This document shows, piece after piece, positions 9,395 through 18,682 of a stretch of DNA of 64,000 nucleotides (position 1 is its first letter; each line of letters starts with the position of its first letter). The stretch lies in assembly GCA_019056435.1 (NCBI GenBank), contig CP077641.1, positions 930,001 through 994,000 on the forward strand. The letters are read 5' to 3'. The stretch comes from Stutzerimonas stutzeri. Its GTDB lineage: Bacteria > Pseudomonadota > Gammaproteobacteria > Pseudomonadales > Pseudomonadaceae. The notes under the pieces were generated by a model. The model was not told where the DNA came from. It ran no database searches and saw nothing but the letters and a program-made list of their open reading frames with translations. Both the position numbers and the translations under genes were made by a program.

Positions 9395-9847
9395 ATGAGC
9401 CGCGATAGCCGCTACCTGGAAGCCATCCTGCACCACGACATTCCCCTGACCCGGGCCATGGGCCTGCGTGTCGAGAGCTGGGAAAACCACGAGCTACGCC
9501 TGAAGGTCCCACTGCAAGCGAACATCAACCACAAGAGCAGCATGTTCGGCGGCAGCCTCTATTGCGCGTCGGTGCTGGCCGGATGGGGCTGGCTGCACCT
9601 GCGGCTGCGCGAGGCCGGTATCGAGGACGGGCATATCGTCATCCACGAGGGTCAGATCGAATATCCGCTGCCGGTCGTCGATGACGCCACGGCCATCTGT
9701 CCCGCCCCGGACGACAACGCCTGGGAGCGTTTCGAGACCATCTATCGCCGCCGCGGCCGCTCGCGCCTGACGCTGCAAAGCCGCATCCTCGCCGCCGATG
9801 GCCGCGACGCCGTGCGCTTCACCGGCCAGTTCGTGCTGCACAAATAG
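9395..9847 (+). CDS. YiiD C-terminal domain thioesterase (hotdog fold)
   Basis: This 150-residue protein matches the putative thioesterase domain found at the C-terminus of YiiD (PF09500). The hotdog-fold helix and loop appear as NINHKSSMFGGSLYCASVLAGWGWLHL-type sequence around residues 45-70, with the Gly-Gly typical of the domain. LKVPLQANINHK precedes it and the C-terminal strand is AVRFTGQFVLH. It is a stand-alone domain without the GNAT part of YiiD. The substrate, presumably an acyl-thioester, is unknown. The start ATG follows a GG-rich ribosome site weakly. Confidence 0.8.
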   Translation: MSRDSRYLEAILHHDIPLTRAMGLRVESWENHELRLKVPLQANINHKSSMFGGSLYCASVLAGWGWLHLRLREAGIEDGHIVIHEGQIEYPLPVVDDATAICPAPDDNAWERFETIYRRRGRSRLTLQSRILAADGRDAVRFTGQFVLHK

Positions 9848-9940
9848 GTCGCGCCAGCCCGACCTGTACCAAACCGGTGCAGCGGGCACGCAACGCGGCC
9901 CGACGTTGCGCAAGGCGCCAGACGGCGCCCTGCTCCAGCC

Positions 9941-10636
9941 TCAGACATAACGCGACTTTGGCGTGGCCATCGGCAGCGGGCCGTCGCCGATCAGGCGGAA
10001 CTCGCCGCGCGCGGCATCATAAGCGCGAATTTCGCTGGTACCGATGTTGTAGACCCAGCCGTGGATGAACAGCTGACCGCTGGCCAGGCGCGCTGCCACC
10101 GACGGGTGGGTGCGCAGGTGGTCGAGCTGGGCGAGGACGTTTTCCTCGGTCAAGGTGCCAAGCGTATTGTGATCGGCGCACCCGCAGTTTTCCTCGACCA
10201 CCGTACGCGCGACCTCGGCGTGGCGCAGCCAGCTGCGCACGGTCGGCATGCCGTCGAGGCTCGAGGGGTTCAGCACGGCCTTCATCGCACCGCAGTCGGA
10301 GTGCCCGCAGACGATGATGTGCTGGACGCCGAGTGCCATCACCGCGAATTCGATCGCCGTCGACACGCCGCCGTTCATGATGCCGTAGGGCGGCACGATG
10401 TTGCCCACGTTGCGGGTGACGAACAGGTCGCCCGGCGAACTCTGGGTGATCAGCTCCGGCAGGATGCGCGAGTCGGCGCAGGTAATGAACATCGCCCGTG
10501 GCGTCTGCTCGTTGGCCAGCTTGTTGAACAGCTCACGCTGCTGCGGATAGATCTCTTCGCGAAACTGCATGACGCCCGCGATCAGGTTGTCGAGCGCCTC
10601 CTGCGCCGTCTCGCTCTTCTTTTCTTCAAGGCTCAT
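9941..10636 (-). CDS. Beta-class carbonic anhydrase
   Basis: This 231-residue zinc enzyme interconverts CO2 and bicarbonate. The zinc ligands and catalytic dyad are visible: Cys53-x-Asp55-x-Arg57 (CADSR) and His112-x-x-Cys115 (HSDC). The segment GDLFVTRNVGNIVPPY is the usual active-site loop. No signal peptide is present, so it is cytoplasmic. It is the last gene of a same-strand run sbtA-sbtB-glsA-carbonic anhydrase, 106 bases after glsA. Nearby bicarbonate transport and pyruvate carboxylase genes suggest a role in bicarbonate supply (inference). Confidence 0.95.
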   Translation of the reverse strand: MSLEEKKSETAQEALDNLIAGVMQFREEIYPQQRELFNKLANEQTPRAMFITCADSRILPELITQSSPGDLFVTRNVGNIVPPYGIMNGGVSTAIEFAVMALGVQHIIVCGHSDCGAMKAVLNPSSLDGMPTVRSWLRHAEVARTVVEENCGCADHNTLGTLTEENVLAQLDHLRTHPSVAARLASGQLFIHGWVYNIGTSEIRAYDAARGEFRLIGDGPLPMATPKSRYV

Positions 10637-10742
10637 AACGCGTTCTCTTTTCGTTTTGGTTGGGGTTCGACGCTGCGCCGCTCGCGTACGGCACCGCGAA
10701 GCTGTGACAGCGCGTAACGGCCCGCGGCCACATCACCTATCA

Positions 10743-11651
10743 TCAGAAGATAGACCAGCCGATCCGCTGCGAGAGTTTCTCCAGCGCCGCCATGCCGATC
10801 AGCGAATTGCCGGCCTGATTCAACTCCGGCGACCAGACGCACACAGAAAAACGCCCCGGCACCACGGCGACGATGCCGCCGCCCACGCCGCTCTTGCCGG
10901 GCAGACCGACGCGGTAGGCAAAGTTGCCGGCCTCGTCGTACAGACCGCTGGTCGCCATGATGGCGTTGACCTGCTTCGCCTGGCGCGGGCTCAGCACAGG
11001 CTCGCCACCCGCCAGGCAGGCGCCGTCGCGGGCAAGGAAACCGAAAGCGCGCGCCAGATCGATGCAGCTCATGCGCAGCGCGCAATGATGGAAGTAGCTG
11101 CGCAGCACCGCTTCGACATCGTTGTGGAAATTGCCGAACGCCTGCATCAGATACGCCATGGCGGCATTGCGGGCGCGGTGCTGGTATTCCGACTCCGCGA
11201 CCACCGAATCGGAGACGATCAGCGGGTTGTCCGCGAGATGCCGGACGAAATCGCGCATCGACAATGCCGGCACCGCGAAGCGCGACTGGTTAATGTCGCA
11301 GATCACCAGCGCGCCGGCATTGATAAAGGGATTGCGCGGCTTGCCTCGCTCGAACTCCAGCTGCACCAGGGAGTTGAACGGCTGCCCGGACGGCTCGTGA
11401 CCCAGCCGTTCCCATAGCGATTCACCGCAATGCTTGATCGCCTGTACCAGGCTGAAGACCTTGGAAATGCTCTGGATGGAGAACGGGGTCGTCGCATCAC
11501 CCGCGTGAAACAGCTCGCCGTCGGCGCTGTAGACGGCGATGCCGAGCTGGTTGACCGGCACGTCCGCCAGCGCGGGAATGTAATCAGCCACCTTGCCCTG
11601 CCCGAGCAACGGGCGGACCTCTTCGAGAATCTCTTCAAGCACTGCTTGCAT
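10743..11651 (-). CDS. glsA: Glutaminase A
   Basis: This 302-residue serine-dependent beta-lactamase-fold glutaminase converts glutamine to glutamate and ammonia. The SxxK motif is at Ser61-Lys64 within [22 protein letters not shown], the YLMQAFGN segment and the C-terminal [16 protein letters not shown] are all family hallmarks. Length matches bacterial GlsA (about 305). It lies between the SbtB-like gene (77-base gap) and the carbonic anhydrase gene (106-base gap) on the same strand, so co-transcription is possible. Its products are relevant to nitrogen supply and pH homeostasis. Confidence 0.95.
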   Translation of the reverse strand: MQAVLEEILEEVRPLLGQGKVADYIPALADVPVNQLGIAVYSADGELFHAGDATTPFSIQSISKVFSLVQAIKHCGESLWERLGHEPSGQPFNSLVQLEFERGKPRNPFINAGALVICDINQSRFAVPALSMRDFVRHLADNPLIVSDSVVAESEYQHRARNAAMAYLMQAFGNFHNDVEAVLRSYFHHCALRMSCIDLARAFGFLARDGACLAGGEPVLSPRQAKQVNAIMATSGLYDEAGNFAYRVGLPGKSGVGGGIVAVVPGRFSVCVWSPELNQAGNSLIGMAALEKLSQRIGWSIF

Positions 11652-11728
11652 GCGTACGGCTCCAACCGGGTCAGCTGGATTGACGCCCGTCTGGCCTGGC
11701 GCATCACAGCCGAGGGTGGAATGTCCCC

Positions 11729-12031
11729 TCAGAATTTCTCGGGCCGCAAGACCTGCACATCGGCGAGGTAGCAGACCATGGCGAAGTTGTCGTAGTAGCG
11801 CGCCTGCAGATGCTCGGCGATGTGTTCGGCGAGTTCGCGGGCGCAGATGATTTCAAGGCGGATGTTGCCCTCGGTATCCCAATCGGCGCTGCGCACGCCA
11901 CGGCTGCCACGCCCACGGGCCTCGGACAGCGTCCAGCCCGGCGCGCCAAGCCGGTCGAGGTCGGCCAACAGCTTCTTTTCCAGCGCCGCCTCGCAAATTA
12001 CCGTGAGCAGGGTTCGGGTCGCGGTCGTCAT
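11729..12031 (-). CDS. SbtB-like PII-family regulator of bicarbonate transporter
   Basis: This 100-residue protein has the small ferredoxin-like fold of PII-like SbtB proteins, which bind adenine nucleotides and regulate SbtA. Supporting motifs are the T-loop-like stretch [19 protein letters not shown] and the C-terminal [22 protein letters not shown] type ending. The extra C-terminal cysteine loop seen in some cyanobacterial SbtB is absent. It starts one base after the sbtA-like stop codon, so the two genes are translationally linked. The pairing with an SbtA-type permease is the best evidence for its role. Nucleotide specificity cannot be read from the sequence. Confidence 0.82.
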   Translation of the reverse strand: MTTATRTLLTVICEAALEKKLLADLDRLGAPGWTLSEARGRGSRGVRSADWDTEGNIRLEIICARELAEHIAEHLQARYYDNFAMVCYLADVQVLRPEKF

Positions 12032-12032
12032 G

Positions 12033-12974
12033 TCAGAGCCCCCAGGCGATCAGGGTTTCGGCCAGCGCAAGATACAGCGGGATGCCGACCAGGATGTTGA
12101 AGGGAAAGGTAACGCCCAGCGACGCGGTCAGCGAGAGCGAGGGATTGGCCTCCGGCAGCGCCAGGCGCATGGCGGCCGGCACGGCGATGTAGGACGCACT
12201 GGCGGCCAGGGTCGCCAGCATCGCGGTGCCGCCGAGCGACAACCCCATCAGCCGGGCCAGCAGCGCTCCGATCAGCGCACCCACCAACGGCATGCCCAGG
12301 CCGAACGTGACCAGACGCAGGCCATAACGCCTGAGCGCGCCCAATTGCCCCGAGGCGATCAGCCCCATCTCCAACAGGAAGAGCGCCAGCACCGGTTTGA
12401 ACATGCTGGTGTAGAAGGGCTCGAGCGGCTTGATCGCCTCCTTTCCGGCGATGGCACCAATGATCAACCCGCCCAGCAGCAGCATGATGCTCTTGCCCAG
12501 GAAGATCTCCCGGCCGAGCTCGCGCCAGTTCGTTTCCCGCGTGATGCCCTTGGCCAGGATGATGCCGACGAGGATCGCCGGTATTTCCAGGATCGCCACG
12601 AACAGCGGCATGTAGCTTTCGAAGGCCACCTGATTGGCCAGCAGAAAGGCCACCACCACGGCGAAGGTACCGGCACTGACCGAGCCGTAATGCGCCGCGA
12701 CGCTCGCCGAGTCGACGCGAGAAAACCCTAGCAGGCGCAACGCCGGAAACGCCAGCAGCGGCAGCGTGCAGCCCAGCAGCAGCACCAGCGCCGACTGGCC
12801 GAGCAAGGCCGCGCTGGCCTGCTCGGCCAGTTCCACGCCACCGTGCAGCCCGATCGCCAGCAACAGCAGGATCGACAGCGTGTCATACAGCGCCGGCGGC
12901 AGTTTCAACTCGCTTTTCACCAGGCCGGCGAACAGGCCGAACAGGAAGAACAGCACGACCGGGTCAAGGCCCAT
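12033..12974 (-). CDS. SbtA-like sodium-dependent bicarbonate permease
   Basis: This 313-residue polytopic inner-membrane protein belongs to the SbtA/DUF897 family, which in cyanobacteria imports HCO3- with Na+. About ten hydrophobic segments are visible in two inverted halves. Family-like stretches are VKSELKLPPALYDTLSILLLLAIGLHGG near the N-terminus and HYGSVSAGTFAVVVAFL in the middle. It is followed by a PII-like gene, as sbtA is by sbtB in cyanobacteria. Substrate is inferred from the family. The gene lies just beyond the terminator of the pycAB operon on the same strand. Confidence 0.85.
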   Translation of the reverse strand: MGLDPVVLFFLFGLFAGLVKSELKLPPALYDTLSILLLLAIGLHGGVELAEQASAALLGQSALVLLLGCTLPLLAFPALRLLGFSRVDSASVAAHYGSVSAGTFAVVVAFLLANQVAFESYMPLFVAILEIPAILVGIILAKGITRETNWRELGREIFLGKSIMLLLGGLIIGAIAGKEAIKPLEPFYTSMFKPVLALFLLEMGLIASGQLGALRRYGLRLVTFGLGMPLVGALIGALLARLMGLSLGGTAMLATLAASASYIAVPAAMRLALPEANPSLSLTASLGVTFPFNILVGIPLYLALAETLIAWGL

Positions 12975-13004
12975 CGATACCTCCTCGTCTCATATCTGGC
13001 AGGC

Positions 13005-13028
13005 AAAAAAGGGAGCCTTGCGGCTCCC
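13005..13028 (-). terminator. Rho-independent terminator of pycAB
   Basis: Read on the minus strand, GGGAGCC (complement of 13022-13028) pairs with GGCTCCC (complement of 13011-13017) around a four-base loop, followed by six T's (complement of 13005-13010). It begins 14 bases after the corrected pycB stop codon. This is a classic intrinsic terminator and separates pycB from the sbtA-like gene. Confidence 0.9.
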
Positions 13029-13041
13029 GAAGGGACGTCTG

Positions 13042-14858
13042 TCAGCCCTCGATCTCGATCAGCAGGTCACCGGGGGTCACCCGGTCCCCTTGGCCACGTG
13101 CACCGCTTTGACCGTGCCGGCGATCGGTGCCTGGATTTCGGTTTCCATCTTCATTGCTTCGGTGATCAGCACCGCCTGGCCGGCCTTGACCGCATCGCCT
13201 TCCTTGACGAGCACATCGACGATATTGCCCGGCATGCTGGTGCTGACGTCGCCTGGCGCGCTCGCCTGCTTGCGCTGACCGCCGCTGCCGCCGCCGACGA
13301 AGTTGTTCAGCGGCTCGAATACCACCTCTTCCGGCATCCCGTCGATGGAGAGGAAGAAGTGCCGCTTGCCCTCGCCCTTCACGCCGACGCCGGTGATGTC
13401 GACGCGGTAGGTCTCGCCGTGCACGTCGATGACGAACTCGGTCGGCACACCCTGCCCGCCCGCCGCGGTCGCCGTGCTGCCGTCAGGAATCGGCAGCAAA
13501 GTTTCAGGCACCAGGGTGCCGGCCTCGCGCTCCTCGAGGAATTTGCGACCGATGTCGGGAAACATGGCATAAGTCAGCACGTCTTCTTCGGACTTGGCCA
13601 ACGCGCCGATTTCGCGCCGCAACTTGTCCAACTCGGGCTTGATCAGGTCCGCTGGGCGCACCTCGATGAGCTCTTCGCCGCCGATGGCCTGGCGCTGCAG
13701 CTTGGCGTCGATAGTGCCCGGCGCCTTGCCGTAGCCGCCTTGCAGATAGAGCTTCACCTCGTTGGTGATGGTCTTGTAGCGCTCCCCAGCCAGCACGTTG
13801 AAGAAGGCCTGGGTGCCTACGATCTGTGAGGTCGGGGTCACCAGCGGTGGGTAACCCAGGTCCTTGCGCACCCGCGGGATCTCGGCCAACACTTCGTCCA
13901 TGCGGTTGAGCGCGCCCTGCTCCTTGAGCTGGTTGGCCAGGTTGGAAATCATCCCGCCCGGCACCTGATTGACCTGCACGCGGGTGTCGACGCCGGTGAA
14001 GTCGCTCTCGAATTGGTGGTACTTCTTGCGCACCGCATAGAAGTACAGCCCGATCTCCTGGATCAGTTCCAGATCGAGGCCGGTGTCATAGGGCGTGCCC
14101 CGCAGCGCGGCGACCATGGACTCGGTGCCGGGGTGGCTGGTGCCCCAGGCCATGGAGGAGATCGCGGTGTCGATGTGGTCGGCGCCATTCTCGATGGCCT
14201 TGAGCTGACACATGCTGGCTACGCCCGCCGTGTCGTGGGAATGGATGAACACCGGCAGATCGATCTCGGCCTTCAGCGCGCGGACCAGGTCGCCCGTGGC
14301 GAATGGCGTCAGCAGGCCGGCCATGTCCTTGATGGCGATGGAGTCGACACCCATGTCACGCATCGCCCGCGCCTGTTCGACGAAGAGCTCGACGGTATGC
14401 ACCGGGCTGGTGGTGTAGGCGATGGTGCCCTGGGCGTGCTTGCCGGTCTTCTTGACCGCGCGGATGGCGGTCTCCAGGTTCCGGACGTCATTCATCGCAT
14501 CGAAGATGCGAAACACGTCGATGCCGTTCTCGGCCGCCTTGGCGCAGAACGCCTCGACCACATCGTCGGCATAGTGCCGGTAACCCAGCAGGTTCTGCCC
14601 ACGCAGCAACATTTGCAGCCGGGTGTTCGGCAGCGCCGCCTTGAGCTGGCGCAGGCGCTCCCAGGGATCTTCCTTGAGGAAGCGCACGCAGGCATCGAAG
14701 GTCGCCCCGCCCCAGACTTCCAGCGACCAGTAGCCGACACAGTCGAGCTTTTCGCAGATGGGCAGCATGTCCTCGGTGCGCATGCGGGTGGCAATCAGCG
14801 ACTGATGGGCATCGCGCAGGATGGTGTCGGTTACGGTGATTTTCTTCTGAACAGTCAT
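13042..14858 (-). CDS. pycB: Pyruvate carboxylase subunit B (carboxyltransferase plus biotin carrier), frame broken near 3' end
   Basis: This is the carboxyltransferase and biotin-carrier subunit of the two-subunit pyruvate carboxylase, which makes oxaloacetate from pyruvate and bicarbonate. The HMGL-like barrel begins with TDTILRDAHQSLIATRMRTED-type sequence at residues 10-30. PF02436 follows in the middle. The biotinyl domain has EAMKMET with the biotinylated Lys. The open frame stops at 13077, but one missing G in the run at 13086-13089 explains this. Restoring it gives AKGDRVTPGDLLIEIEG and a stop at 13042-13044, a normal 605-residue protein. It is co-transcribed with pycA. Oxaloacetate decarboxylase alpha is a close relative, but the pycA neighbour settles the call. 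Confidence 0.92.
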
Positions 14859-14868
14859 GGTTCGTTCC

Positions 14869-16284
14869 TCACAGTCCTGCGTGGGCGGCGATGGCGGCAG
14901 CGATGGCCAGGGCCAGCTCGCCCGGCTTGCGTTTGATCGAGTAGTTCAGCAGCTCCGGATGGTTGTCGACGAAGCTGGTGTTGAACTGCCCGCTGCGAAA
15001 ATCCGGGTTGGCGAGGATCTGCTGATAGTAGGTCGCGGTGGTCTTCACGCCTTGTACGCGCATGTCGTCCAGTGCGCGCGAGCCGCGGGCCAGCGCTTCT
15101 TCCCAGGTCAACGCCCAGACGATCAGCTTCAGGCACATGGAGTCGTAGTACGGCGGAATGGTGTAGCCGGTGTAGATCGCCGTGTCGGTGCGCACGCCCG
15201 GGCCGCCGGGGGCGTAGTAGCGGGTGATCTTGCCGAAGCAGGGCAGGAAGTTGTTGCGCGGCTCCTCGGCGTTGATGCGGAACTGCAGGGCGAAGCCGCG
15301 ATACTGGATGTCTTCCTGCTTGACCGAGAGCGGCAGGCCGGAGGCGATGCGGATCTGCTCGCGGACGATATCGATGCCGGTGATTTCCTCGGTGATGGTG
15401 TGTTCCACCTGTACCCGGGTGTTCATCTCCATGAAGTACACCTCGCCTTCGGCGAGCAGGAACTCCACGGTGCCGGCGTTCTCGTAGCCCACCGCCTTGG
15501 CGGCGCGTACCGCCAGGTCGCCGATGTAGGCACGCTGCTCGGGCGTGAGCTGCGGGCTCGGGGCGATTTCGATGAGCTTCTGATTGCGGCGCTGGATCGA
15601 GCAATCGCGCTCGAACAGGTGCACGGTATTGCCGAAGCTGTCGGCAAGGATCTGCGCTTCGATGTGCTTGGGCTCGACGATGCACTTTTCGAGGAAAACA
15701 TCGGCGCTGCCGAACGCCTTGGTGGCCTCGGAGATCACCCGCGGATAGGCCTGAGCCAGCTCTTCGGGCGTATTGCAGCGGCGAATACCGCGCCCGCCAC
15801 CGCCGGATGTCGCCTTGAGCATCACCGGATAGCCGATGCGTTCGGCTTCGGCCAGGGCCTGCTCGGCGCTGGCGACGTTGCCTTCGGTGCCGGGCGTAAC
15901 CGGCACACCGGCCTTGATCATGCTGCGCCGCGCCTCGGTCTTGTCGCCCATGCGGCGGATCACGTCAGCCTTGGGGCCAACGAACTTGATCCCGCGTTCG
16001 GCGCATATCTCGGCAAGCTCGGCGTTCTCAGACAGGAAGCCGTACCCCGGGTGCAAGGCATCGCAACCGGTCTCCACGGCCAGATTCACCAGCTTGCGGG
16101 GGTTGAGGTAGCCGGCAAGGGGGTCGTCACCGATGAAATAGGCTTCATCAGCACGCTTGACGTGCAGCGCGTGACGGTCCGGCTCGGCGAAAACCGCCAC
16201 TGAGCGCACGCCCATTTCGGCACAGGCCCGCACGATGCGGACGGCGATTTCACCGCGATTGGCGATCAGCAGCTTCTTGATCAC
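14869..16284 (-). CDS. pycA: Pyruvate carboxylase subunit A (biotin carboxylase)
   Basis: This 471-residue ATP-grasp enzyme carboxylates the biotin of PycB using ATP and bicarbonate. IKKLLIANRGEIAVRIVRA is the standard N-terminal domain. The glycine-rich ATP loop KATSGGGGRGIR, ERDCSIQRRNQKLIE and MEMNTRVQVEHT are all diagnostic. AccC is about 450 residues. The slightly longer C-terminus and the adjacency to the carboxyltransferase subunit favour PycA over acetyl-CoA carboxylase. The gene is divergent from a LysR regulator with a perfect palindrome in the gap. It lies 10 bases upstream of pycB. Confidence 0.93.
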   Translation of the reverse strand: MIKKLLIANRGEIAVRIVRACAEMGVRSVAVFAEPDRHALHVKRADEAYFIGDDPLAGYLNPRKLVNLAVETGCDALHPGYGFLSENAELAEICAERGIKFVGPKADVIRRMGDKTEARRSMIKAGVPVTPGTEGNVASAEQALAEAERIGYPVMLKATSGGGGRGIRRCNTPEELAQAYPRVISEATKAFGSADVFLEKCIVEPKHIEAQILADSFGNTVHLFERDCSIQRRNQKLIEIAPSPQLTPEQRAYIGDLAVRAAKAVGYENAGTVEFLLAEGEVYFMEMNTRVQVEHTITEEITGIDIVREQIRIASGLPLSVKQEDIQYRGFALQFRINAEEPRNNFLPCFGKITRYYAPGGPGVRTDTAIYTGYTIPPYYDSMCLKLIVWALTWEEALARGSRALDDMRVQGVKTTATYYQQILANPDFRSGQFNTSFVDNHPELLNYSIKRKPGELALAIAAAIAAHAGL

Positions 16285-16409
16285 GCTGTCATTCCCTTCG
16301 GTCGATGAGCGGTGTCCACTGAGGACATTCGTGCCTGCACGCCGTGCAAGCCTTCAAACCCTACGCCCGCCGGTACGATTAATTGAAATGAATAATAGTT
16401 TGATGCTGA

Positions 16410-16425
16410 ATAAGTAATTACTTAT
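16410..16425. promoter_or_regulatory. Perfect 16-bp palindrome in the pycA-LysR intergenic region
   Basis: ATAAGTAATTACTTAT is a perfect two-fold symmetric site in the A+T-rich gap between the divergent pycA and LysR genes (16285-16508). LysR-type regulators commonly bind T-N11-A type dyads in such divergent gaps. This is a candidate operator for the adjacent regulator. Confidence 0.55.
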
Positions 16426-16508
16426 AGATGGCGTTGCAAGGCTGGCGCGCGCCTGCGGCAGTTGACCAGCCGAGCCGGATTACGGCACGAAAAAAGGCAG
16501 CGAACACT

Positions 16509-17471
16509 ATGCGAAAAACCATGATGAGGCTGACATTGCGTCAGCTACAGGTCTTCCGAGCGGTATGCGAAAGCCGCTCCTACAGCCGTGCTGCAGACGA
16601 GATGGCGCTGACCCAACCGGCGGTGAGCCTGCAGATTCGCCAGCTCGAGGAGCTGATCGGCCAGCCACTGTTCGAATACCTCGGCAGGAAGCTCTACCTC
16701 ACCCCGGCCGCCGAAGCACTGCAGCGTGCCAGCACCGATATCTTCGGCCGGCTGGACAGCCTCGACATGCAACTCTCCGATCTGCAGGGCTCGCTGCAAG
16801 GCCAGCTCAACCTGGCCGTCGAATCGAGCGCCAAGTACATCACCCCGCACCTGTTCTCCGCCTTCAAGCGGCAACATCCCGAGGTCAATCTCGAACTGGT
16901 GGTGGTCAACCATGCGCAAGCGGTCAAACGGCTGTCGGTGAGCCGCGACGACCTGCTGATCATGTCGCAGGTGCCGACCGACATGGACCTCGAGTTCATG
17001 CCATTCCTGGACAACCCGATCGTTGCAGTCGCCCCGGCGGGCCATCCGCTGTGCCAGATAGGCGACCTCACATTGCAGGACCTGACCGCCTATCCATTGC
17101 TGGTCCGCGAGCCTGGCTCAGGCACACGCAAGGCCAGCGAGGACTACCTCAGGCAGAAGCGCGCCCACTTCGCCCAGACGACCCAGGTCGCCTCGCTCGA
17201 TGCGCTGCGCGAAGCCGTGGTGGCCGGACTGGGCGTGGCGCTGATGCCGCGCCATGCCGTGCACCTGGAGGTGGCGCACGGCCTGTTGTGCGAGCTGCCG
17301 GTGCAGGAACTACCGCTGTACCGCAGCTGGTGCGTGGTTCATCCGCGCGGCAAGCGTCTCAGCCCGGTGGCGCAAGCGTTCTTCGCGTTCATCCGCGCCG
17401 AGCGGGCGCGGATCAGCGCCCTGGCTACACGCTTTGACGCCGCTCCGACAGCCCATCGAGCATCGGGCTGA
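16509..17471 (+). CDS. LysR-family transcriptional regulator (PycR-type)
   Basis: This is a 320-residue LysR-type regulator. The winged helix-turn-helix is at residues 6-65 (LTLRQLQVFRAVCESRSYSRAADEMALTQPAVSLQIRQLE type), followed by a linker helix and a periplasmic-binding-like effector domain (about 95-300). The start ATG at 16509 yields the usual short N-terminus. An open extension upstream lacks support. It is divergent from pycA, which is the arrangement of the pycR regulator in Pseudomonas as I recall it, so pyruvate carboxylase is the probable target. The effector is unknown. Confidence 0.9.
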   Translation: MRKTMMRLTLRQLQVFRAVCESRSYSRAADEMALTQPAVSLQIRQLEELIGQPLFEYLGRKLYLTPAAEALQRASTDIFGRLDSLDMQLSDLQGSLQGQLNLAVESSAKYITPHLFSAFKRQHPEVNLELVVVNHAQAVKRLSVSRDDLLIMSQVPTDMDLEFMPFLDNPIVAVAPAGHPLCQIGDLTLQDLTAYPLLVREPGSGTRKASEDYLRQKRAHFAQTTQVASLDALREAVVAGLGVALMPRHAVHLEVAHGLLCELPVQELPLYRSWCVVHPRGKRLSPVAQAFFAFIRAERARISALATRFDAAPTAHRASG

Positions 17472-17628
17472 TCATCATCAGGTCGGGGAATTCGGTCAGC
17501 TGGGCCTGCAGTTGCCGCTGTTCGTCATAGCTTTCGATCGCACGCCGGAAATACATGCGGCGTTCGTCCTGCAACTTGCGACGGGTACGGGCATCGAGGT
17601 TGACGTGAGCTTCGCGGTGCGGGGCCAT
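17425..17628 (-). CDS. Small charged protein, 67 residues, function unknown
   Basis: This short minus-strand gene overlaps the 3' end of the LysR gene by 47 bases in opposite orientation. A GGGAG ribosome site lies about 7 bases before the ATG. The product is rich in Arg, Glu and Gln with a long amphipathic helix (LDARTRRKLQDERRMYFRRA, residues 11-30), followed by DEQRQLQAQLTEFPDL. The pattern resembles a class of small conserved Pseudomonas proteins (possibly PA3496-like), but I cannot confirm that. It is a likely real gene because of the ribosome site and protein-like composition. No function is assigned. Confidence 0.55.
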   Translation of the reverse strand: MAPHREAHVNLDARTRRKLQDERRMYFRRAIESYDEQRQLQAQLTEFPDLMMISPMLDGLSERRQSV

Positions 17629-17728
17629 GCGCTTTCTCCCGAAACAGAAGGTGGGAGTTCCAGCATCAGAGCACCGCGTGACGGCATGAGGTCAGCGAGA
17701 TGACAGGGTGATGACCGTCGCCCAGCGG

Positions 17729-18595
17729 CTAGTCTTCATGCGCCTTCACCGATTTGGGCGACAGGCGCAGGCTGCGCAAGCTGCGCTTGACGCTCTTGAG
17801 GTGGTTGACCAGGCTCGGCCCGCGCGCCATGGCGACGCCCATCGCCAGCACGTCGATGACCACCAGGTGCGCGATGCGCGAGGTCAGCGGGGTGTAGATT
17901 TCGGTGTCTTCCTGAACGTCGATCGCCAGGTTGATGGTCGCCAGCTCCGCCAGTGGCGTCTGGCTCGGGCAGAGGGTGATCAGCGTGGCCCCTGTCTCGC
18001 GAACCACATTGGCGGTGATCAGCAGGTCCTTCGAGCGCCCGGACTGCGAGATGCAGATCGCCACGTCGGTCGGTTTCAGCGTGACCGCGGACATCGCCTG
18101 CATGTGCGGATCGGAATACGCCGCCGCGCTGAGCAACAGGCGGAAGAACTTGTGCTGCGCATCGGTGGCCACCGCGCCGGACGCGCCGAAGCCATAGAAC
18201 TCGACACGCTCGGCCGCCGCCATGGCCTTCACCGCTCGCTCCAGCGCGTCCGGGTCGAGTCGCTCGCGCACCTCCATCAGCGTATGCAGCGTGGTGTCGA
18301 AGATCTTCAGCGCGAAATCGGTGACCGAATCGTTCTCACTGATGGCGAACTGACCGAAGCTGGCGCCGGCGGCGAGGCTCTGCGCGAGCTTGAGCTTCAG
18401 ATCCTGGAAGCCCAGGCAACCGATGGCGCGACAGAAGCGGACGATGGTCGGCTCGCTCACCCCGACCGTGTGGGCGAGATCTGCCATGGAGCTATGCATC
18501 ACGGCCGCCGGATCGAGCAACACATGGTCGGCGACCTTGAGTTCCGACTTGCGCAGCGAGCTTCTCGATTGGGCGATGTGTTGCAGCAGGTTCAC
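17729..18595 (-). CDS. RpiR/HexR-family transcriptional regulator
   Basis: This 288-residue regulator has an N-terminal HTH_6 domain (residues 1-75; ADLAHTVGVSEPTIVRFCRAIG is the HTH core) and a C-terminal SIS sugar-phosphate-binding domain (about 125-255, with FYGFGASGAVATDAQHKFFRL and ICISQSGRSKDLL). HexR proteins of this type sense KDPG and repress zwf and Entner-Doudoroff genes. The gene is divergent from zwf, and a palindrome fitting the HexR operator lies in the gap. As I recall the Pseudomonas order, this is the second (PA5438-like) paralogue, so the symbol hexR is not assigned. Confidence 0.9.
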   Translation of the reverse strand: MNLLQHIAQSRSSLRKSELKVADHVLLDPAAVMHSSMADLAHTVGVSEPTIVRFCRAIGCLGFQDLKLKLAQSLAAGASFGQFAISENDSVTDFALKIFDTTLHTLMEVRERLDPDALERAVKAMAAAERVEFYGFGASGAVATDAQHKFFRLLLSAAAYSDPHMQAMSAVTLKPTDVAICISQSGRSKDLLITANVVRETGATLITLCPSQTPLAELATINLAIDVQEDTEIYTPLTSRIAHLVVIDVLAMGVAMARGPSLVNHLKSVKRSLRSLRLSPKSVKAHED

Positions 18596-18682
18596 GTTCG
18601 GGACTCGCTATGATCAGTACCTGACAGCCTGATCGAGCGTGGCTGCATGCTCGGTCCAGACGTGCCGGCTGGGTGTAGTGGG

